Assembly: GCF_002204745.1 (NCBI RefSeq)
Contig: NZ_NIRR01000032.1
Location: 1 to 47,975, forward strand
Length of the DNA: 47,975 nt
Reading direction: 5' to 3'
From: Hymenobacter amundsenii
GTDB lineage: Bacteria; Bacteroidota; Bacteroidia; Cytophagales; Hymenobacteraceae
How positions within the stretch are numbered: the stretch's first letter is position 1; every line of letters begins with the position of its first letter. The notes under the pieces were generated by a model. It was not told where the DNA came from, did no database searches, and was given only the letters and a program-made list of their open reading frames with translations. The position numbers and the translations under genes were made by a program. Shown piece after piece: positions 8,942 to 16,015 of this stretch.

Positions 8942-10048
8942 ATGACCCAGGTTGATTATTTGATAATAGGCTACGGTATTGCCGGGGCCACGCTGGCGGC
9001 CGAGCTGCGCGGCCGCGGCCGCACCGTGGTGGTGCTCGACGCGCCCCGGCCCGATTCGGCCTCGCGGGTGGCGGCGGGCCTGATGAACCCGGTAGCGGGC
9101 AAACGATTCGCCTTGGCCTGGCGGGCCGACGAACTGCTGACGGCCGCCGCCACGTTTTACCGGGCTCAGGAACAACGGCTGGGCCGGCCGTTTTTTCAGG
9201 AACTGCCCATCGTCAAGCTCTTCTCGTCGGTGGCCGAGCAGAACACGCTGCTGGCCCGCAGCGCCGACCGGCCCGCCTGGCTCGATTTCGTAGAAAACCC
9301 CACTGGCGAGCTACCCGCACTGCCGGGCGTGGAGCCCGAATTTGGGGGCTTGCTGATCCGGCGCGGGGGCTTCGTGCTGGTCGAGGAACTCCTTACCGCC
9401 CTCACGGCCGAAGGGCTAGCCGCAGGCTGGCTGCAACACGAAACTTTTGACTGGGCCGCGCTTGTTGCCCAACCGGCCGGCGGCTTCCGCTACGCGGGCC
9501 GGGTGGAGGCCCGGCACGTCATCAGCTGCGAAGGCGCGGCCACCTGCCAGAATCCATTTTTCCAGTGGCTGCCCCTCACCCCCAACCAGGGGGAGGTGCT
9601 GACGGTGGAGTGCCCCGGCTTGCCGGCAGGCACGGTGCTCAACAAGGGCGCTTACGTGGTGCCGCTCGGGGCCGACCGGCTGCGGGTGGGCGCCACGTAC
9701 CGCTGGCCACCCTTCGCGGCGGGCACCACGCCCGAGGCCCGTGAGGAGCTCAGCCAGCGCCTGCGCGACATCACCGCGCAACCCTTCCGGGTAGTTGGGC
9801 AGCGGGCCGGGGTGCGGCCGGCCGTCCGCGACCGGAAGCCGCTGCTGGGTACCCACCCGGAAACGCCGGGGCTGCACGTATTCAATGGCCTGGGCTCGAA
9901 GGGGGTGATGATGGCCCCCCGGCTGGCTCAGGTAATGGCCGACTGGCTGGAAAATGACGTAGCGCCCTGGCCCGAAGTCAATATCCGGCGGTATCTTCCG
10001 TTATATTCTGCCGCGCCGGCTACCGCCGCGCCCGGTTCCGCTTCCTAG
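8942..10048 (+). CDS. FAD-dependent oxidoreductase (DAO family)
   Basis: A 368-residue flavoprotein. The FAD-binding Rossmann motif is at the very N-terminus (DYLIIGYGIAGATLAAEL, residues 5-22), followed by the acidic strand end VVVLDAP. The middle contains a substrate-domain fold and the C-terminus has VRPAVRDRKPLLGTHPETPG and NGLGSKGVMMAPRLA, the second FAD contact typical of D-amino-acid-oxidase and glycine-oxidase-like enzymes. The substrate (an amine or amino acid) cannot be predicted. The start at 8942 places the glycine motif directly after the N-terminus; the open frame begins at 8876 but would add 22 unsupported residues. The tolB-like gene follows after 23 nt, so the two are probably co-transcribed. 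Confidence 0.88.
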   Translation: MTQVDYLIIGYGIAGATLAAELRGRGRTVVVLDAPRPDSASRVAAGLMNPVAGKRFALAWRADELLTAAATFYRAQEQRLGRPFFQELPIVKLFSSVAEQNTLLARSADRPAWLDFVENPTGELPALPGVEPEFGGLLIRRGGFVLVEELLTALTAEGLAAGWLQHETFDWAALVAQPAGGFRYAGRVEARHVISCEGAATCQNPFFQWLPLTPNQGEVLTVECPGLPAGTVLNKGAYVVPLGADRLRVGATYRWPPFAAGTTPEAREELSQRLRDITAQPFRVVGQRAGVRPAVRDRKPLLGTHPETPGLHVFNGLGSKGVMMAPRLAQVMADWLENDVAPWPEVNIRRYLPLYSAAPATAAPGSAS

Positions 10049-10071
10049 TTTCTAGCTCCTGGTTTTTCGAT

Positions 10072-13000
10072 ATGAAGCACTTATCCTTCTCTCTGCGGCC
10101 GCTGGTGCAGCCGGCTGGCCCGGCCCTATTGCTACTCGGACTGCTGGCCGCAAGTAATCCGGCCCGGGCGCAGTCGGCCCAGGAACCCTTTGGGCGGGTC
10201 CGTCTTCAATACAAGGAATTTGACTGGTTGCAATTCAGCACCCAGAACTTCACGATTTACTACTACGCCGGGGGCGAGGCCAACGCCCGCCACGCGGCCG
10301 AGTACGCCGAAAAAGAGTTGCAGCGCATCACGGGGCTGATTGGATACTACCCGTACTCCAAAACCACAATCATGCTCTTCAACTCCATCGGCGACTTGCG
10401 CCAGAGCAACGTCGGCCTCTCGCCCGAAAAGTACACTACCGGCGGCGAAACCGCGCTGACCCGCTCCACGAAGGTCCAGATTGCCTTCCAGGGCGAGCAG
10501 ACCCGTTTCAAGCAAGAGCTTAGTAGCCGCATTACGGAAGTGCTGCTGAACGACATGATGTACGGCGGCTCGCTCAAGGAGGTAATCCAGAGCAGCTACC
10601 TGCTGCAGCTGCCCGACTGGTTTATCAGCGGGGCCTCGGCCTACGCCGCCCAGGGCTGGAGCGTGGAAATGGACGACTACATGCGCACCATGACCCACGA
10701 GAACGAGGGCAACCGTGCCGCCCCGTTCTTTCTGCGCAACCCCGAGCTGGCCGGCCAGAGCGTGTGGAACTACATTGCCGAGCGCTACGGCTACACCAGC
10801 ATCCAGAACATTCTCAACCTCACCCGCATCACCCGCGACGTGGAAGTAGGCATCAGCTCCTCGCTGAACGTGCCTTATAAGGTGTTTCTCAAGGATTGGC
10901 TGACTTATTACCGCCAGCTCAACGCCCGCCCGCTCACGGCTTTCCAGGAGCTGGACGATAAGAACAGCCTGGGCCGGCTTAACCGCCGGGGCACCATTTA
11001 CAGCCAGCCGGTGCTCAGCCCCAACGGCCAGCGCCTGGCCTACGTGCAGAACGACCAGGGCCGCTACCGGGTGCTGGTGGTGAACAAGAACGGCAAGGGC
11101 CGCGACGTGATTCATCGGGGCGGCTACAAAACGCCCGACCAGGAGGTAGAAACCCGCCTGCCGGTGCTGGCCTGGCGCGGCAACGACCAAGTGGCGGTAG
11201 CCGAAGAGCAGCGCGGCCAACTGGCGTTGGAGCTGCGCCCGGCCAATGGCGGCTTCGGCGGCTTGGCTGCCCGCCTGAAAGGGCTGCTGCCCACATTCGG
11301 CCGACGCACATCTATTTTCTCACCCTTCTCGCAGGTAACCAGCCTAAGCTACTCGGCCGATGGCAAGTCGTTGGCCTTTAGCGGGGTGCGCAATGGGCAG
11401 AACGATCTGTACCTGCTGCGGGCCGGTAACCGGGCGCCCGAGCGGCTCACCAACGACGTGTTCGACGATGTGGAGCCCACTTTTCTGCCCGGCGGGCAGG
11501 GCCTTGTGTTTAGCTCCAACCGCTGGCTCGACTCGGCTGGCACAGCCAAGGGCAGCTTTGGGGCAGTTGTGAACAACTACGACCTCTACCTCTACCACCT
11601 CGATGGCCGGACCCAGCCAGTGGAAGTGCTGGTGAACACCATCTCCAACGAGGGGCGGCCCCGGGCCATCTCCGACGACCAAGTGCTATTCGTGGGCGAG
11701 GAAAGCGGCGTGCGCAGCCTCTACCGTTATTCGCTGACTACCCGCAGCTACCAGCCCGTCACGAGTTTCATCGCCGGAATTCAGGATTTCGACTACAGCG
11801 CCACCACCAACACGCTGGGGCTGGTAGCGGCGGCCGATGGGCGCAGCAACGTGTACCTCTACCCCAACTACGCCTTGCCCGAAAGCCTGACGCTCGCCAA
11901 AACGGCCCGCCAGGAAATTCTCGAAGACCGTTCCCGGCCAGCCAAAGCCGCCGTGCCGGCTGCTAACCGGCCCGGCCCTACGGTAGCCAACGCCGCGCAA
12001 CGCCCGGCGGCCGCGCCCACCGGTACCACTACCGATCCGGAACCAGCCGCTGTGCCCGCTACGCCAGCTAAGCCGGCCGATAGCCGCGTAAACACTAGTA
12101 ATTACGAATTCGACGAGGACATTCCGGCTTCCCGGGTGCCTTCGTCGGGGGGGCAGCCGGCGCCACGGCGGCGGGCAGCCACGGTGGTAGCATTGCCCCA
12201 AGCCGCGCCGGCCGAAGTGGCTACGCTGGCCGGCCCCTTCCGCTACGGTACCCAATTCAGCATCGATAATGTTGTTTCGACGCTCCAGGCCGATAACCTG
12301 CTGGGCATTGGCTTCTCGGCCCAGGTGAATATGTCGGACCTGATGGAAGACCACCGGATTCAGGCCGGCATCTTCGCCCTCACCGACCTGCGCACCAGCA
12401 ATATCTTCGCTGAGTACACCAACCTCAAGCACCGCTACGACTGGAGCATCCGCTACCAGAAGCAGGCCTACTTCCCCGAAATCGGGGACGGTACCCGGGT
12501 GCGCTACGGCCGCCACGAAATCGCGCCTACCATCGCCTACCCGCTCACCCACAACCTGAGCGTGCGCCTGGGCCCGCGATTCGTGAACGTGAGCCGCCGC
12601 CAGTACAGCGACCTGGCCAACGCCAACGATGTGAACACCAACTACCTCGGCGGCGAGGGCGAACTGGTATTTGATAACTCGGTGGTTACGGGTATCAATA
12701 TGCTGCAGGGCACCCGCATGAAGGCCGGCATTACCAAGCTTCAGGATCTCGACGGCCGCAATACCAGCTTCACCAAGCTGTTCATCGATTTGCGCCATTA
12801 CCAGAAGCTGCACCGCCAGCTGATCTGGGCCAACCGGGCCAGCTTCGGCCAGTACATTGGTGGTGGCTCGGCCCAACCCTTCTTCCGCCTCGGCGGCATG
12901 GATAACTGGCTGAATTCCGGTTACAACGACGACCAGTACATCGCCGGCAACGGGGCCCCGGTGAGCAATGCCACCCAGCTCGACCCCACCCAGATGTTCT

Positions 13001-13485
13001 ACCAGCAGTTCGTAACCAACCTGCGGGGCTTCGACTACAGCAAGCGGGTAGGGCAGAAATACGTGCTCTTCAACACCGAGCTGCGCCTGCCCATCGTGCA
13101 GTATTTCTCGCACCGCCCCATCGAGTCGGGCTTCTTCCGCAACCTCCAACTCACGGCCTTCGGCGACGTGGGTACCACGTATTCGGGCGCTAATCCGTTC
13201 AGCGTCAATAACTCCAACAACACGCGGGTAGTGTCGGAGGGGGCTTTCACGACTACGGTCATCAACTTCACCAATCCACTGCTCTACGGCTACGGTACCG
13301 GTATCCGGACCACTATGCTCGGCTTTTATGTGAAGGGCGACGTTGCTTGGGGTCGGGAGCAGTACAACACCAAGGGCCCGAAAACTACGCTACGTTGGGC
13401 TACGACTTCTAACGCCCGGCGCGGCCTGGGCTGCCAACCTGCTAATCGCGTTTCCTCGCGGGAAAACCGGCCGATTGTCGTTTAA
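10072..13485 (+). CDS. TolB-like beta-propeller and outer-membrane barrel protein, with apparent frameshift near the 3' end
   Basis: A large exported protein with a signal peptide (LLLLGLLAASNPARAQ, about residues 18-34). Residues 40-290 resemble the peptidase-MA-like region (PDWFISGASAYAAQGW) but with no HEXXH motif. Residues 300-620 hold PD40/WD40-like propeller blades (LSPNGQRLAYV, LSYSADGKSLAFS, VFSSNRW). A Pro/Ala-rich linker lies at about 630-710, and a C-terminal BamA-like beta-barrel at about 720 to the end. Such proteins are commonly annotated as translocation protein TolB in this phylum; the function is unknown. The frame ends at 13485 in a non-barrel tail. One extra A in the run 13381-13384 would instead give NYATLGYDF and a stop at 13410-13412, a perfect barrel ending, so the intended protein is about 1113 residues. 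Confidence 0.85.
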   Translation: MKHLSFSLRPLVQPAGPALLLLGLLAASNPARAQSAQEPFGRVRLQYKEFDWLQFSTQNFTIYYYAGGEANARHAAEYAEKELQRITGLIGYYPYSKTTIMLFNSIGDLRQSNVGLSPEKYTTGGETALTRSTKVQIAFQGEQTRFKQELSSRITEVLLNDMMYGGSLKEVIQSSYLLQLPDWFISGASAYAAQGWSVEMDDYMRTMTHENEGNRAAPFFLRNPELAGQSVWNYIAERYGYTSIQNILNLTRITRDVEVGISSSLNVPYKVFLKDWLTYYRQLNARPLTAFQELDDKNSLGRLNRRGTIYSQPVLSPNGQRLAYVQNDQGRYRVLVVNKNGKGRDVIHRGGYKTPDQEVETRLPVLAWRGNDQVAVAEEQRGQLALELRPANGGFGGLAARLKGLLPTFGRRTSIFSPFSQVTSLSYSADGKSLAFSGVRNGQNDLYLLRAGNRAPERLTNDVFDDVEPTFLPGGQGLVFSSNRWLDSAGTAKGSFGAVVNNYDLYLYHLDGRTQPVEVLVNTISNEGRPRAISDDQVLFVGEESGVRSLYRYSLTTRSYQPVTSFIAGIQDFDYSATTNTLGLVAAADGRSNVYLYPNYALPESLTLAKTARQEILEDRSRPAKAAVPAANRPGPTVANAAQRPAAAPTGTTTDPEPAAVPATPAKPADSRVNTSNYEFDEDIPASRVPSSGGQPAPRRRAATVVALPQAAPAEVATLAGPFRYGTQFSIDNVVSTLQADNLLGIGFSAQVNMSDLMEDHRIQAGIFALTDLRTSNIFAEYTNLKHRYDWSIRYQKQAYFPEIGDGTRVRYGRHEIAPTIAYPLTHNLSVRLGPRFVNVSRRQYSDLANANDVNTNYLGGEGELVFDNSVVTGINMLQGTRMKAGITKLQDLDGRNTSFTKLFIDLRHYQKLHRQLIWANRASFGQYIGGGSAQPFFRLGGMDNWLNSGYNDDQYIAGNGAPVSNATQLDPTQMFYQQFVTNLRGFDYSKRVGQKYVLFNTELRLPIVQYFSHRPIESGFFRNLQLTAFGDVGTTYSGANPFSVNNSNNTRVVSEGAFTTTVINFTNPLLYGYGTGIRTTMLGFYVKGDVAWGREQYNTKGPKTTLRWATTSNARRGLGCQPANRVSSRENRPIVV

Positions 13486-13551
13486 ATTGGGTTGGAGGTT
13501 ACGGGCCGGGGTATTGTGGGGCGACAGGCGGGTATTCCGGGGGTTGGGTTG

Positions 13552-13560
13552 TATCTTTGC
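13552..13560 (+). promoter_or_regulatory. -7 promoter element upstream of ccmB
   Basis: TATCTTTGC matches the Bacteroidota -7 consensus TAnnTTTG exactly and lies 24 nt before the GTG start of ccmB. No good TTTG-like -33 element is seen 19-21 nt upstream, so strength is uncertain. Confidence 0.55.
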
Positions 13561-13584
13561 GGTCCTTTTACCAGCCGGGTTGCC

Positions 13585-14256
13585 GTGACGCTATTAAGCG
13601 AGATTTGGGTATTGATGCAGAAGGACTTCCGGCTGGAGTGGCGCCAGCGGGCGGCCCTTAACGGCATGTTGCTCTACGTGAGTAGCACGGTGTTCGTCTG
13701 CTACCTGAGCTTCTCGTCGCGCGGTGGCCAACTGCCCGCCCCGGCCTGGAATGCCCTGTTCTGGATTGTGTTACTGTTTTCGGCCGTGAATGCCGTGGCC
13801 AAGGGCTTCCTGCAGGAAAGCCGGGGCCGGATGCTCTACTACTACACCGTGGTGCGGCCCCAGGCCGTGATTCTGGCCAAAATGGCCTACAACGCCGTGC
13901 TGCTACTGGGCTTGGCGCTGGTGGCGTTCGGGCTCTACGCGGTAGTGCTGGGCAACCCGGTCCAGAACGTACCGCTGTTCGTGGGCAATGTGCTGCTCGG
14001 AGCCGTGGGCTTTGCCAGCACACTCACGCTCGTGTCGGGCATTGCGGCCAAAGCCACCAACAGCAGCACCCTGATGGCCGTGCTCGGCTTCCCGCTGATG
14101 GTGCCCATGCTGCTGCTGCTCATCAAAGTTTCCAAAAATGCCCTCGATGGTCTCGAATTCGAAGCCAGTCGCAGCTCCCTGCTCACGCTGGTAGCCTTGA
14201 ACATGATTGTGGGCGCCGTATCGTACCTGCTGTTCCCCTTTCTATGGAGAAGCTAA
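13585..14256 (+). CDS. ccmB: heme exporter protein CcmB
   Basis: A 223-residue integral membrane protein, part of the CcmABC(D) complex that supplies heme to CcmE for cytochrome c maturation. The N-terminal segment QKDFRLEWRQRAALNGMLLYV is the CcmB family start, followed by about six membrane helices. GTG at 13585 is chosen because it yields the family-typical beginning (LLSEIWVLMQKDF) and lies 24 nt after a TAnnTTTG promoter element; the open frame to 13492 crosses that element. It is the first gene of ccmB-ccmC-ccmD-ccmE-ccmF. ccmA is not in the window. Confidence 0.92.
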   Translation: MTLLSEIWVLMQKDFRLEWRQRAALNGMLLYVSSTVFVCYLSFSSRGGQLPAPAWNALFWIVLLFSAVNAVAKGFLQESRGRMLYYYTVVRPQAVILAKMAYNAVLLLGLALVAFGLYAVVLGNPVQNVPLFVGNVLLGAVGFASTLTLVSGIAAKATNSSTLMAVLGFPLMVPMLLLLIKVSKNALDGLEFEASRSSLLTLVALNMIVGAVSYLLFPFLWRS

Positions 14257-14264
14257 AAAAGAAG

Positions 14265-14370
14265 CTTTTAGCTGTCAGCTGTTAGCTAACAGCTGACCTT
14301 CCGAGAGCCTCTTCTGTTATAATTTCACAACTTCAAAAAGCTAACAGCCAACAGCTAGTAGCTAACAGCT
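14265..14370. repeat. heptad (AGCTAAC-type) inverted repeat between ccmB and ccmC
   Basis: The left arm, about 14265-14295, is built of 7-bp units such as TAGCTGT, CAGCTGT, TAGCTAA and CAGCTGA. The right arm, 14340-14370, reads AGCTAAC, AGCCAAC, AGCTAGT, AGCTAAC. The arms are complementary and can fold across a roughly 45-nt spacer. The right arm ends 1 nt before the ccmC ATG. It belongs to the same structural class as the repeats near mreC, rodA, iscX and porZ. Confidence 0.75.
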
Positions 14371-14371
14371 C

Positions 14372-15042
14372 ATGAAAAAGAACTGGTGGAAAGCCCTGAG
14401 TGTGGTGTTGCTGCTGTATGTAGCGGCGGCGGGCCTGCTGCTGCCGGTGCCGCGGCTGGCCATTCTCAACGAAACCATTCGTAACCTGTACTTCCACGTG
14501 CCGATGTGGTTTGGCATGACCTTCATTCTGGCGGCCTCGGTGTACTACTCGGTGCGCTACCTACGCACCCCCACGCCCGAACTTGATATTAAAGCCCACG
14601 AAGCCGCCCGCACCGGCATTCTGATGGGCTTTGTGGGGCTGGCTACCGGCAGCATCTGGGCCCGCTTTACCTGGGGCCAGTGGTGGACCAACGACCCCAA
14701 GCTCAACGGGGCGGCCATTGCCATGCTCATCTACGGGGCCTACCTGGTGTTGCGTTCCTCCTTCACCGACGACCAGCAGCGGGCCCGGATTTCGGCCATC
14801 TACAACGTGTTTGCCTTTGCCGTGGCCATGCCGCTGTTCTATATTCTGCCCCGCCTCACGGATTCGCTCCACCCCGGCGCGGGTGCAACCCGGCCTTCGC
14901 CAAGTACGACCTGGATAGCAACATGCGCCTCGTGTTCTACCCGGCCGTTATCGGCTGGACGCTGCTGGCCTTTTGGCTGGCCCAGCTCGCCAGCCGCGTT
15001 TCTCTGCTCAAACTGAAACTGTATGAAAAGCAAATTGCCTGA
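14372..15042 (+). pseudogene. ccmC: ccmC (heme exporter, CcsA-like), interrupted by an apparent 1-nt deletion
   Basis: A multi-pass heme-handling protein that works with CcmB and loads heme onto CcmE. It has a WWD-like tryptophan-rich segment (WGQWWTNDPKLNG) about residues 104-116 and several membrane helices. The frame from 14372 is normal to about residue 170 (PRLTDSLHPGAG), then continues as an unrelated tail to 15016. The missing C-terminus (NPAFAKYDLDSNMRLVFYP ... KLYEKQIA) is encoded in the neighbouring frame and ends at 15042. Restoring one G at about 14884-14886 (GGTGC to GGTGGC) joins the two and gives about 223 residues, the normal length. It may be a sequencing error or a true mutation; loss of function would probably abolish cytochrome c maturation. 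Confidence 0.85.
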
Positions 15043-15304
15043 TTGGAGGGTTAAGGGTTTAGGAGCCCGGAGCCGTGGATTCGTTGGTCGCGCGGGCTTG
15101 CTGCTGCTGGCCCTGCTGCTGCCGGTGCTGCACGCGGCGGCCCAAACGGCCGCCGGGCAGCCCGAAATGGCCGATACCCTGCGCCAGAGCGGCAAGATCT
15201 ACGTGGTGGTGGCCGTCATTGTGGTGGTGCTGGCCGGGTTGCTGTTCTTCCTGATTTCCCTGGACCGCAAACTTTCCCGCCTGGAAAAAGAAGTGAATCT
15301 GTAA
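15023..15304 (+). CDS. ccmD: CcmD-family small membrane protein
   Basis: A 93-residue protein with an N-terminal signal-like hydrophobic stretch (LLLLALLLPVLHAAAQ), a short exposed region and one membrane helix (IYVVVAVIVVVLAGLLFFLISL, about residues 59-80 in total) followed by a charged coiled tail (DRKLSRLEKEVNL). The single helix with a short charged tail and the position between ccmC and ccmE identify it as the Bacteroidota CcmD-like protein, which in better-known systems helps release heme-loaded CcmE. It overlaps the end of the restored ccmC frame by 20 nt, which supports translational coupling and the ccmC end at 15042. Confidence 0.75.
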   Translation: MKSKLPDWRVKGLGARSRGFVGRAGLLLLALLLPVLHAAAQTAAGQPEMADTLRQSGKIYVVVAVIVVVLAGLLFFLISLDRKLSRLEKEVNL

Positions 15305-15481
15305 GTTGGCAGGACACTGAGCTGAGGCTAGTCGGGCGGAGAGCCCGGTTTGGATTGCCGGCAATGCTGCTTCCATCGCATCACCTCATTATCTCGCCTT
15401 TTTACGGACCTTTGTAACCTGTTTTGCTGTTCTGATTCCGATTTCTGACTCCAGCCGGAGCCGCTTATTGCTTGCATTGAC

Positions 15482-15907
15482 ATGAAAAAAACGCACATTT
15501 TCATCATGGCTATCATTGCCGTGGCCATTGCCATCATCACTAGCACCGCCGGCGACGCCAGCGTGTACGTGTCGTTTAAGGAAGCCCGGGAGCGGGCCGC
15601 CGATGGCAACCTGACCAAAGTGCACGTGGTAGGCCGCCTGCCCCGCGACGGCGGCCAGAACATCATGGGCCTGGAATACAACCCCACCCTCGATCCTAAC
15701 TATTTCGCTTTCACGCTGGTTGATACCAACCGTATCGCCCAGCGCGTGGTCTATTTCAACCCCCAGCCCCAGGATTTCGACAAGTCGGAGCAGGTGGTAA
15801 TTACCGGGGCCATGCGCAACGACATCTTCGTGGCGGACAAAATCCTGCTCAAGTGTCCTTCCAAGTACGTGGAGAAGGATATTGAGGGCGCCACCGCTTC
15901 GCGCTAG
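15482..15907 (+). CDS. ccmE: heme chaperone CcmE, CXXXY type
   Basis: A 141-residue periplasmic heme chaperone with one N-terminal membrane anchor (residues 6-22) and an OB-fold beta-barrel domain (VHVVGRLP, VVITGAMRNDIFVADKILLK). The covalent heme ligand is His in the HXXXY motif of most CcmE proteins. Here the site reads LLKCPSKY, that is Cys125 and Tyr129, the CXXXY variant reported for some sulfate reducers and archaea. This may change heme attachment chemistry and the partners needed. It lies 177 nt after ccmD and 108 nt before ccmF on the same strand. Family assignment is firm; the consequence of the Cys is inferred. Confidence 0.92.
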   Translation: MKKTHIFIMAIIAVAIAIITSTAGDASVYVSFKEARERAADGNLTKVHVVGRLPRDGGQNIMGLEYNPTLDPNYFAFTLVDTNRIAQRVVYFNPQPQDFDKSEQVVITGAMRNDIFVADKILLKCPSKYVEKDIEGATASR

Positions 15908-16015
15908 TTCGTTCGCTTTGTCGGGCAGGCTATTGGTCCTTGGCACCTATCACCTGGAGTCAGGCACGTTGCTGATCAGGCTGCTTGCTCCTTCGCTTTT
16001 TCAACGCAGTAACCC

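Noticed and set aside
11686..13149. Long open frame (487 codons) on the minus strand across the TolB-like gene
   Set aside because: It is a shadow of a GC-rich gene on the other strand; the forward frame has signal peptide, propeller and barrel features while the reverse one has no recognisable domain.
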